Of a DNA stretch of 10,761 nt, positions 1 to 6,139 are shown one piece after another (position 1 is the first letter of the stretch; each line of letters opens with the position of its first letter). The DNA lies in NCBI GenBank assembly GCA_047638695.1, contig JBLINY010000139.1, positions 1-10,761 on the forward strand. Reading direction: 5' to 3'. The notes under the pieces are model-generated. The model had not been told where the DNA came from and searched no databases. It saw only the letters and a program-made list of their open reading frames with translations. The position numbers and the translations under genes are program-made. This stretch comes from JAHECQ01 sp047638695 (lineage in GTDB: Bacteria > Actinomycetota > Acidimicrobiia > Acidimicrobiales > SZUA-35).

Positions 1-55
1 CTTCGCGATCGGTCCGCCCAGGCAGTTCAGCGGCCGTTGTTCGTGGCTCGTGCAC

Positions 56-84
56 TTGTGAAACGCGCTGGGGCTCCGTACCCT
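56..84 (+). promoter_or_regulatory. Putative rex promoter with Rex half-operator over the -35
   Basis: The hexamers TTGTGA (56-61) and TACCCT (79-84) are separated by 17 bases and fit an actinobacterial housekeeping promoter (TTGACA-like -35, TANNNT -10). The TTGTGAA at 56-62 is also an exact half of the Rex operator consensus TTGTGAANNNNTTCACAA; the right half (67-73) does not match. A start 6-8 bases after the -10 falls on the rex start codons (ATG 89, GTG 92), which would make the transcript leaderless, and no Shine-Dalgarno is visible. The hexamers and half-site are seen directly; promoter function and autoregulation are inferred, the latter from Rex autoregulation of rex-hemACD in Streptomyces. 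Confidence 0.4.
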
Positions 85-88
85 CGCC

Positions 89-805
89 ATGGTGAACGAC
101 GCGGGTGTGAGCGATCCCGACGATGGATGGGTTTCGGCCGCCACCGTTGGTCGGTTACCCCACTACCTGCGTGCTCTCATCGACCTCGCTAGCGAGAACG
201 AAGCGAGTGTTTCGTCGGATCGTCTCTCGGAGCTCACCGCCGTGAATCCGGCAACGGTTCGGCGCGATCTTGCGTCCCTCGACATCTCCGGGACGAGAGG
301 CTTGGGCTACGACGTCAAATATCTGGTGCACGAGGTCAGCGTGGTCCTCGGCCTCAGCCAAGACTGGGCTGTTGCCATCATTGGTGCCGGTAACCTCGGT
401 CGTGCTCTCGCCAATCATCAGGGTCTAAGTAGCCGGGGCTTTCCAGTGCGGGCAATCGTCGACGTCGATCCGTCACTGGTCGGAAGCGATGTCGCCGGTC
501 TTGCGGTTGATCATCTCGATGACTTGGGTGCCGTGGTCGCTGAACGCGATGTCGCCGTTGGGGTGATAGCCACGCCGGCTGAGGAGGCGCAACACGCTGC
601 GGACCTGCTGATCGAAGCCGGCGTGTTGTCGATACTGAACTTCACGTCGACCTCGCTGGTGGTGCCGGATCACGTACAAGTGCGCCGAGTCGATCTGGCC
701 ACCGAGCTTCAGATACTCAGCTTCTACCAGCAGCGCACGGCCGGTGCCCGTTCAGGTGCAGGTGTCCCTCTCGGTGTTGATCCGGGCCTCGAGGTAGACG
801 CGTGA
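89..805 (+). CDS. rex: Redox-sensing transcriptional repressor Rex
   Basis: Cytoplasmic homodimeric repressor that senses the NADH/NAD+ ratio: it binds DNA when NADH is low and is released by NADH. The 238-residue protein has the expected two-part layout. An N-terminal winged helix spans about residues 20-76 (LPHYLRAL, NPATVRRDL, then the wing ending GTRGLGY). A Rossmann domain follows with GAGNLG at 99-104, an acidic residue at the end of beta-2 (VDVD, 124-127), ATPAEEAQ (161-168), and the C-terminal dimer-swap helix in DLATELQILSFYQQ (202-215). Length is close to that of other actinobacterial Rex proteins, with a short extra tail after residue 217. ATG 89 is taken as start; GTG 92 lies exactly 7 bases after the -10 and is equally plausible. 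It precedes the hem genes by 97 bp, matching the rex-hemACD arrangement known in Streptomyces. A strong operator-like site at 9689-9706 suggests a second target. Confidence 0.93.
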   Translation: MVNDAGVSDPDDGWVSAATVGRLPHYLRALIDLASENEASVSSDRLSELTAVNPATVRRDLASLDISGTRGLGYDVKYLVHEVSVVLGLSQDWAVAIIGAGNLGRALANHQGLSSRGFPVRAIVDVDPSLVGSDVAGLAVDHLDDLGAVVAERDVAVGVIATPAEEAQHAADLLIEAGVLSILNFTSTSLVVPDHVQVRRVDLATELQILSFYQQRTAGARSGAGVPLGVDPGLEVDA

Positions 806-902
806 CCCATCTCACCTCGGCTCCGTTGCTGCTTTCGGCCCGGAAGCCGCGACACTGGGTACTCGCCCGCCTTGCTCTATCCCTCGATCAGAACGTCGCT
901 CC

Positions 903-2162
903 ATGACCGTCATCTCTATTGGCTTGAATCACCGCTCGGCCCCGATCGCCGTCGTCGGCGCCCTTGCCATTCCCGCTGATCAGCTGGGCAAGGCGTTGGC
1001 CGAGGTGATTTCGAGTCCCTGCGTGAACGAAGCCGTCGTGCTCTCGACGTGCAACCGCACCGAGGTATTCGTCGATGGCGAACGATTCCACGATGCCTAT
1101 CACGACGTGCGCGATGCGCTTGCCGTCGTCACCGGTGTCCCGGTCGACAACTTTGTGTCGCATTTGGTCGTCCGCTATCACGACGAGGCGATCGAGCAGC
1201 TGTTTCGGATCACGGCGGGACTCGAATCGATCGTTCTGGGCGAACACGAGATCTTGGGACAAGTCCGGTCGGCGTGGGACAGCGCTCGGCACGAGGGCAC
1301 GTCTGCCACCGTCCTTGATCCGTTGTTCCAGCATGCCCTCACCGGTGGGAAGCGGGTGCGCACCGAGACCGCCATTGGCCGTCACACCGCATCGCTTTCG
1401 CACGCTGCGGTTCGTTTGATTCGTGAGCGCATGGAACTCGATGGCCGCCGCGTGCTCTTGGTCGGCAGCGGTGACGTTGGTGCGTCGATTGCCACAGTCT
1501 TAGGCAAGGAAGCGGACCTCGACCTAGCGGTCGCCAATCGTACGGCCTCTCGTGCCGATGATTTGGTCGCCGAACTCACTACGAGTGGGCTGGCGGCCAG
1601 GACTGTTGAAATGGAGCGGCTCGGCGAAGCCATCGCTTCCGCCGACATAATCATTGCCGCCACGGCGGCGCCAGACTTTGTGGTCGATGCGGATGCCGTT
1701 TTACCCACCGACCATGATCGCCTCTTCCTCGACCTGGCGTTACCTGCCGATATCGATCCTGCGATCGGCCAGCTCGACCGCTGTCAGCTGCTGGTGCTTG
1801 AAGACCTACAGGAGTTCGCCAATCGGGGCATCGAACGCCGCCGCGGCGAAGCAGTTGCCGCCGAGGGCATTGTGGCCGATGCCATTGCCAACTATCGCCG
1901 GGCCATCAGTGCTCGCGAAGTCGCTCCGCTGCTCGGTTCCCTCCACCGCCGGGCTGACCAGATTCGACGGGGCGAACTTGAGCACTACCGCGTTCGCTTG
2001 GCCGCCCTTGAACCGGGTGAACTCGAAGCGGTTGAAGCCATGTCGAAGGCGATAGTCGCCAAACTTCTTCACGATCCATCCAAGGAGCTGCGGCTCGCCG
2101 CAGGATCGCCCCGAGGCGAGCGACTGGCCGAAGCGGCGAGGGAACTGTTCGACCTCCCGTGA
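903..2162 (+). CDS. hemA: Glutamyl-tRNA reductase (HemA)
   Basis: Catalyses NADPH-dependent reduction of glutamyl-tRNA(Glu) to glutamate-1-semialdehyde, the first committed step of C5-pathway tetrapyrrole synthesis. The 419-residue length is normal. The N-terminal catalytic domain shows GLNHRSAP (7-14), the active-site cysteine C50 in STCNRTE, and the substrate-binding block LESIVLGEHEILGQV (107-121). The NADPH Rossmann domain has GSGDVGAS (188-195) followed by ANRT. A helical C-terminal dimerisation domain runs from about 310 to the end (LHRRADQIRRGEL, AMSKAIVAKLLHDP). ATG 903 gives the expected MTVISIGLNHRSAP start, although no Shine-Dalgarno precedes it. The stop overlaps the hemC start by 4 bp (GTGA). 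In other bacteria this enzyme is a main control point of heme flux, so its position just after rex would tie flux to redox state (inference). Confidence 0.97.
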   Translation: MTVISIGLNHRSAPIAVVGALAIPADQLGKALAEVISSPCVNEAVVLSTCNRTEVFVDGERFHDAYHDVRDALAVVTGVPVDNFVSHLVVRYHDEAIEQLFRITAGLESIVLGEHEILGQVRSAWDSARHEGTSATVLDPLFQHALTGGKRVRTETAIGRHTASLSHAAVRLIRERMELDGRRVLLVGSGDVGASIATVLGKEADLDLAVANRTASRADDLVAELTTSGLAARTVEMERLGEAIASADIIIAATAAPDFVVDADAVLPTDHDRLFLDLALPADIDPAIGQLDRCQLLVLEDLQEFANRGIERRRGEAVAAEGIVADAIANYRRAISAREVAPLLGSLHRRADQIRRGELEHYRVRLAALEPGELEAVEAMSKAIVAKLLHDPSKELRLAAGSPRGERLAEAARELFDLP

Positions 2163-3046
2163 GTCTTCGAATCGCTACGCGCCGGAGCCCACTGGCCCTG
2201 TGGCAGACCAATCACGTCGTCGATCTTCTTGGCCTTGCTCGCCCAGACCTTGAGGTTGAGATTGTCGGTCTCGAGACGACCGCCGATCAGAACCTCAGTG
2301 TCTCGATCTCCGAGATCGGCGGCAAAGGTGCTTTCTGCAAGCAGGTTCAGCAGCTCGTGCTCGATGGCCGAGCTGATATTGCGGTTCATTCTGCCAAGGA
2401 CCTTCAGGCCATCACGCCTACAGGTCTGATGATCGGAGCGTTCCCCGAGCGGGGCGACGCTCGCGACGCATTGGTTGGCTCGCAGCTTGCTCAACTTCGA
2501 AAGGGGGCGTTGGTCGCCACCGGCTCTCAGCGCCGCCGGGTTCAGCTGGCCGAGGCCCGTCCCGATCTTCGGTTTGCAGAACTTCGAGGGAATATCGCTA
2601 CTCGCCTGGGTCAGCTCGGCACCTTTGACGCCATCGTGATGGCAGTCGTCGCCCTCGAACGACTACAGATCGTGTCGCATCAGATTGACCCGCTGGCGGC
2701 GGAAGTGATGCTTCCCCAGGTGGGTCAGGGAGGACTCGCAATCGAATGCCGCTATGACGACCCTGATGTCGCCGGCTTGCTGGCCGCGATTGACCACCGG
2801 GCCTCCCGCCAACTCATTGAGGCCGAGCGAGACTTTCTGACGGAGTTGGGAGGCGACTGTGACCTGCCAGCCGGTGCCCATGCTCGCTTCAATGCTGCCG
2901 AGCCCGGAGGCGATGACCCGTCGATCACTGTCGTTGGGATGTTGGCAACCGACACATCATCGCCGGTGCATCGCTCGGCCGTGAGCGGTCTCGAATCAGA
3001 CCGACCCGGGAGGGAACTGGCCCGAAGGCTGAGGGCCAGCGTGTGA
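2159..3046 (+). CDS. hemC: Hydroxymethylbilane synthase (porphobilinogen deaminase, HemC)
   Basis: Condenses four porphobilinogen molecules into hydroxymethylbilane. The 295-residue protein shows the family signatures in order: LRIATRRSPLALWQ (3-16); GGKGAFCK (54-61); HSAKDL (77-82) with the catalytic aspartate D81; TGSQRRRVQL (121-130) and RGNIATRL (143-150), which contribute the arginines that hold the growing chain; LPQVGQGGLAIE (185-196); and C234 in GGDCDLPAGA, the cysteine that carries the dipyrromethane cofactor. The GTG start at 2159 is fixed by homology (IATRRSPLALWQ sits near the N-terminus) and overlaps the hemA stop as GTGA. No well-spaced Shine-Dalgarno is seen (the nearest GAGGGA is 15 bases away), so translation probably depends on reinitiation after hemA. 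The last nine codons lie in the first copy of a 30-bp tandem duplication. Confidence 0.97.
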   Translation: MSLRIATRRSPLALWQTNHVVDLLGLARPDLEVEIVGLETTADQNLSVSISEIGGKGAFCKQVQQLVLDGRADIAVHSAKDLQAITPTGLMIGAFPERGDARDALVGSQLAQLRKGALVATGSQRRRVQLAEARPDLRFAELRGNIATRLGQLGTFDAIVMAVVALERLQIVSHQIDPLAAEVMLPQVGQGGLAIECRYDDPDVAGLLAAIDHRASRQLIEAERDFLTELGGDCDLPAGAHARFNAAEPGGDDPSITVVGMLATDTSSPVHRSAVSGLESDRPGRELARRLRASV

Positions 3047-3080
3047 CGGTCCCGAAGGCTGAGGGCCAGCGTGTGACGGT
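3021..3080 (+). repeat. Exact 30-bp tandem duplication over the hemC/hemD junction
   Basis: Bases 3021-3050 and 3051-3080 are identical over all 30 positions. Each unit contains GAGGG (3031-3035; 3061-3065) and, 7 bases later, GTGA (3043-3046; 3073-3076), which is at once a TGA in the hemC frame and a GTG in the hemD frame. Because 30 is a multiple of three, the duplication keeps both frames. It leaves two stacked translation-initiation cassettes and adds ten codons to the HemD N-terminus if the first GTG is used. Perfect identity suggests a recent slippage event, or an assembly artefact. Confidence 0.97.
3031..3045 (+). promoter_or_regulatory. hemD ribosome binding site, first of two copies
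   Basis: GAGGG at 3031-3035 is separated by 7 bases from GTG 3043, good Shine-Dalgarno spacing. It is the only hem junction with a well-placed site of its own. The identical second copy is GAGGG 3061-3065 with GTG 3073. Ribosomes finishing hemC stop at the first GTGA, which favours the first start, but both could be used. Confidence 0.6.
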
Positions 3081-3831
3081 ATCGCGTGTGAACAGCGCGA
3101 GATTGGCCGGGATCAAGGTGGTCGTCTGTCGACCGGTTGATCAGGCTGCTTCGCTTGTCGAGCGACTGACCGCACATGGCGGTCAGGTAGTGCTCGTGCC
3201 GTTGGTCGAGGTTGCCAGGCCCGATGACGACGGTCGTGATCTGGTCGAAGCGCTTCGAGATCTGGCCGCCGTCGACTGGATGGTCTTCACCTCAGCCAAC
3301 GGCGTGCGAGCGGTTGTTCACCATCTGGGCGACCTCGCAGACCTTTGCCAGTCTGTCTCAGTCGCAGCCGTTGGAAAGGCGACGGCTGCCGCTGTGGCCG
3401 ATGCCGAAGGGGCGGTCGACTTCGTATCTCCCGTCGCTACTGCTGCTGCCCTCGCTGACTCGCTCCCCGTTAACGCTGGCACCAGAATCTTGGCACCGCT
3501 CGGACAGCTGGCGGGAACTGACTTGGCCGATGGCCTTCGGCTCCGAGGGTGTGAGGTTCGAGTGGTCGAGGCCTATCGGATGCACCCGGCCAAGGCGCTT
3601 GGAGCTGAGCTTTTGGCTGAGGTTCAACGAGCCGATGCCGTGCTCTTCACTGCACCTTCCCTGGTCGATCGTTTTGCTGACCTCTCGATTTCGCCGCCGC
3701 CATGCGTCGTCAGTATCGGTCCGCGGACGGCTCAGCGAGTGTGCGACCAGGGCTGGCAGAACGCGGCCGTCGCCGATCCTCACTCCGAGGATGGGTTGAT
3801 TACGGCGTTGATCAATAGCATCGAGGCATGA
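3043..3831 (+). CDS. hemD: Uroporphyrinogen-III synthase (HemD)
   Basis: Cyclises hydroxymethylbilane to uroporphyrinogen III with inversion of ring D. The family is poorly conserved, but the two-lobe pattern is clear in this 262-residue protein. VVVCRPVDQAASLVERL lies near the start, DWMVFTSANGVRAVVHHL at about 82-99, a VAAVGKATAAAV segment at about 110-121, ADAVLFTAPSLVDRF in the second lobe, and VSIGPRTAQRV with the terminal EDGLITALINSI. The position between hemC and hemB strongly supports the call. It is a stand-alone protein, without the uroporphyrinogen methyltransferase (CobA) fusion found in some actinobacteria. Two identical start cassettes exist: GTG 3043 (4-bp overlap with hemC, 262 residues) and GTG 3073 (252 residues). 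The first ten residues come from the 30-bp duplication and precede any family homology, so the start is uncertain. Its stop overlaps the hemB start as ATGA. Confidence 0.93.
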   Translation: MTVPKAEGQRVTVSRVNSARLAGIKVVVCRPVDQAASLVERLTAHGGQVVLVPLVEVARPDDDGRDLVEALRDLAAVDWMVFTSANGVRAVVHHLGDLADLCQSVSVAAVGKATAAAVADAEGAVDFVSPVATAAALADSLPVNAGTRILAPLGQLAGTDLADGLRLRGCEVRVVEAYRMHPAKALGAELLAEVQRADAVLFTAPSLVDRFADLSISPPPCVVSIGPRTAQRVCDQGWQNAAVADPHSEDGLITALINSIEA

Positions 3832-4811
3832 GTTTCCCCGAGAGGCGCCCACGTCGGCTCCGTCGTACGTCTGCTCTTCGTGGACTTGTGGCCGAGACGT
3901 CGCTTGCTCCATCCGACCTTGTTGCTCCCCTTTTCGTGCGTGAGAACATCGATGAGCCGCAGCCAATTGAATCCCTGCCAGGTGTTGTCCAGCACACCCG
4001 GGCTTCGCTGGTGGCTGAGGCCGAGCGGCTTGTCGGGTTGGGTATTCCGGGCCTCATGCTGTTCGGGGTACCCGCAGCCAAGGACGCTCAAGGTTCGGAG
4101 GCGTGGAACCCCGACGGCATCGTGCAGTTGGCCTTGCAAGATCTTCGGGCTGCTCACGGTGATCGGCTGGTGTTGATGGCCGACCTCTGCGTTGATGAGT
4201 ACACCGACCATGGTCACTGTGGCATCGTTGATGCGGGTGGCAACGTCGACAACGACGCCACGCTCGAGCTGTACGGTCGAGTGGCCGTCGCCCAGGCGGT
4301 GGCCGGGGCTGATGTGGTGGCTCCTTCGGGGATGATGGACGGTCAGGTCGCCTTCATTCGCAGGAGTCTTGACGACGCTGGGTTCATCGAGACCTCCATC
4401 CTTGCCTACTCGGCGAAGTACGCCAGCTCTTTCTATGGTCCGTTCCGTGATGCGGTAGATGTAACTATCGCCGATGGCGGCGACCGCAAGGGCTACCAGC
4501 AGGACATCCGCAACGGCCGGGAAGGCCTCGAAGAGATTCGGCTCGACATCGCTGAAGGTGCTGACATGGTGATGGTCAAGCCAGCCGTTCCGTACCTCGA
4601 TGTGTTGCTGCGAGCCAGGCTCGAGGTGGATGTCCCCTTGGCCGCATATCACGTCAGCGGTGAGTACGCGATGCTCAAAGCGGCGGCAGCGAACGGTTGG
4701 ATCGACGGGGAGGCCGCTGCTCTCGAAACGCTCATTGCCATCAAACGAGCGGGCGCCGATTTTATTCTCACCTACTTGGCGGCAGAGGTCGCAGAACTGC
4801 TGGCCCGATGA
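3828..4811 (+). CDS. hemB: Delta-aminolevulinic acid dehydratase (porphobilinogen synthase, HemB)
   Basis: Condenses two 5-aminolevulinate molecules into porphobilinogen. The 327-residue length is normal for this TIM-barrel family. Seen in order: RPRRLRRTSALRGLVAET, DLVAPLFV (30-37), ESLPGV, the metal loop DLCVDEYTDHGHCG (119-132), the first Schiff-base lysine K197 in YSAKYASSFYGPFRDA, MNP-type block DGGDRKGYQQD, the catalytic lysine K251 in MVKPAVPYLD, and YHVSGEYAM. The metal loop keeps C121 and C131 of the zinc-type Cys triad but has Asp (D123) at the middle position, a mixed Cys/Asp site. ATG 3828 overlaps the hemD stop by 4 bp; the adjoining GAGG is too close to act as a normal Shine-Dalgarno, which points to coupled translation. 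Its own stop overlaps the hemL start. Confidence 0.97.
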   Translation: MSFPERRPRRLRRTSALRGLVAETSLAPSDLVAPLFVRENIDEPQPIESLPGVVQHTRASLVAEAERLVGLGIPGLMLFGVPAAKDAQGSEAWNPDGIVQLALQDLRAAHGDRLVLMADLCVDEYTDHGHCGIVDAGGNVDNDATLELYGRVAVAQAVAGADVVAPSGMMDGQVAFIRRSLDDAGFIETSILAYSAKYASSFYGPFRDAVDVTIADGGDRKGYQQDIRNGREGLEEIRLDIAEGADMVMVKPAVPYLDVLLRARLEVDVPLAAYHVSGEYAMLKAAAANGWIDGEAAALETLIAIKRAGADFILTYLAAEVAELLAR

Positions 4812-6079
4812 GCAAGGACACCAACGCCGAACTATTTGCCCGAGCCCAGGCGGTGCTGCCCGGCGGCGTCAACTCGCCCGTGCGAGCTTTCTTGTCTGTC
4901 GGTGGAACGCCCTATTTCGTCGCCCGAGCCGAAGGCGCCAACGTCTGGGACGAAGAGGGAACGCAATACATCGACTACGTCCAGAGCTATGGGGCCTCCA
5001 TCCTCGGTCACGCCAACCCCGGTGTGCTGAGCGCCGTCGCCGAGGCTGCGACCCGCGGAACCACCTTCGGAGCCCCGACTCGCAGCGAGGTTGAGCTTGC
5101 CGAGCAGATCACCGCCGCCGTACCCGGGCTCGAGATGATCCGCATGACCTCGTCGGGTACCGAAGCGACCATGTCGGCCATACGCCTGGCCAGGGGAGCG
5201 ACGGGGAGATCGAAGGTCGTGAAGTTTGCGGGCTGCTATCACGGCCACGTCGACTCGTTGCTTGCCGACGGTGGTTCGGGCGTTGCCAATCAGGGACTGG
5301 TCGGATCGGCAGGCGTCACACCATCGGCCGTCGCTGACACCATCGTGGCGCCCTACAACGTTGTGCCGGTTCTCGATACCGACGTCGCCGTACTGGTGGT
5401 AGAGCCAGTCGCAGCGAACATGGGCCTGGTCGAGCCCGAGCCCGGGTTTCTCGCTGCTCTTCGCGCCGAGTGCGACCGGGTTGGAGCGCTGCTGTTCTTC
5501 GACGAGGTCATCACCGGATTTCGACTCGGGCGGGGTGGCTCCACGGTCTGGTCTGGCGTTACGCCCGACATTTGGGCGTTCGGTAAAGTGATCGGCGGAG
5601 GTTTGCCCGTGGGGGCATTCGGTGGCAGCCGCGAGATCATGGGCAACGTGGCCCCCCTCGGCCCGGTGTATCAGGGCGGCACGTTGTCGGGGAACCCGTT
5701 GGCAACCGCAGCCGGTCTGGCCGCACTGGAACAGCTCACTGACTCTGCCTACGACGAACTCGCGGGCCGAGCCGAACAGCTGGCCACCGGCCTTGCCGAT
5801 GCCGTCTCCTCGGCTGGCCTCGCGGTGCAGGTCCCACGGGTAGGACCCCTCGTCGGCATTTTCTTCACCGACCGGCCCGTCCGCGACTATGACGATGCCA
5901 AGGCAGCAGCCGACAACGGGATCTACCGAGCCTTCTTCCACGGGATGCTCGACCGCGGCATCGCCTTTGCCCCCGGGGCCTACGAAGCAATCTTCCCGAG
6001 TCTCGCCCACACCGAGTCTCACATAGCTCAGACAATCGAGGCCGCACACGCTGTGGCCGCGGAGCTCGCTCGCCTGTAG
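4808..6079 (+). CDS. hemL: Glutamate-1-semialdehyde 2,1-aminomutase (HemL)
   Basis: PLP enzyme that converts glutamate-1-semialdehyde to 5-aminolevulinate, the step after HemA. The 423-residue protein is a class-III aminotransferase fold of normal length. It begins with LPGGVNSPVRAF (17-28), then WDEEGTQYIDYVQSYG, the phosphate-binding SSGTEATMSA (115-124), CYHGHVDSLL (143-152), FDEVITGFR (231-239) with the cofactor-contacting aspartate, and FGKVIGGGLPVGAFGG (258-273), where K260 forms the PLP Schiff base. YQGGTLSGNPLA follows, then a C-terminal domain ending with APGAYEAIFPSLAHT. ATG 4808 overlaps the hemB stop (ATGA) and gives the standard N-terminus; an in-frame ATG at 4697 lies inside hemB and is not used. 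No well-spaced Shine-Dalgarno is seen, so coupling to hemB is likely. It is the last gene of the operon, converging on the metalloprotease gene 60 bp away. Confidence 0.97.
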   Translation: MSKDTNAELFARAQAVLPGGVNSPVRAFLSVGGTPYFVARAEGANVWDEEGTQYIDYVQSYGASILGHANPGVLSAVAEAATRGTTFGAPTRSEVELAEQITAAVPGLEMIRMTSSGTEATMSAIRLARGATGRSKVVKFAGCYHGHVDSLLADGGSGVANQGLVGSAGVTPSAVADTIVAPYNVVPVLDTDVAVLVVEPVAANMGLVEPEPGFLAALRAECDRVGALLFFDEVITGFRLGRGGSTVWSGVTPDIWAFGKVIGGGLPVGAFGGSREIMGNVAPLGPVYQGGTLSGNPLATAAGLAALEQLTDSAYDELAGRAEQLATGLADAVSSAGLAVQVPRVGPLVGIFFTDRPVRDYDDAKAAADNGIYRAFFHGMLDRGIAFAPGAYEAIFPSLAHTESHIAQTIEAAHAVAAELARL

Positions 6080-6106
6080 CTCCGTCTTGCTGCCTTTGGG
6101 GTGCCC

Positions 6107-6132
6107 GCTTTGGTTTAGCCAGGGCCGGTTTT
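6107..6132 (+). terminator. Weak candidate terminator between convergent genes
   Basis: GCTTTGG (6107-6113) can pair with CCAGGGC (6119-6125), including two G-T wobbles, around a TTTAG loop. A short TTTT run follows at 6129-6132. It lies in the 60-bp gap after hemL. The stem is short and the T run does not directly abut it, so this is a weak call; nothing better is visible in the gap. Confidence 0.25.
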
Positions 6133-6139
6133 GCTCGTC

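Noticed and set aside
831..847. Hairpin GCTTTC-loop-GGAAGC between rex and hemA, as a possible attenuator or terminator
   Set aside because: A 6-bp stem with one wobble and no following T run; easily found by chance in GC-rich DNA.
3780..4652. Open frame of 290 codons on the - strand
   Set aside because: Antisense shadow of hemB and the hemD end; no motif or plausible start signal.
4697..4807. Longer N-terminus for HemL from an in-frame ATG at 4697
   Set aside because: It would sit deep inside hemB, and its residues do not resemble any HemL N-terminus; the ATGA overlap at 4808 gives the standard start.
4832..6049. Open frame of 405 codons on the - strand
   Set aside because: It lies entirely antisense to hemL, whose PLP-site and substrate motifs are intact; the translation has no family features.
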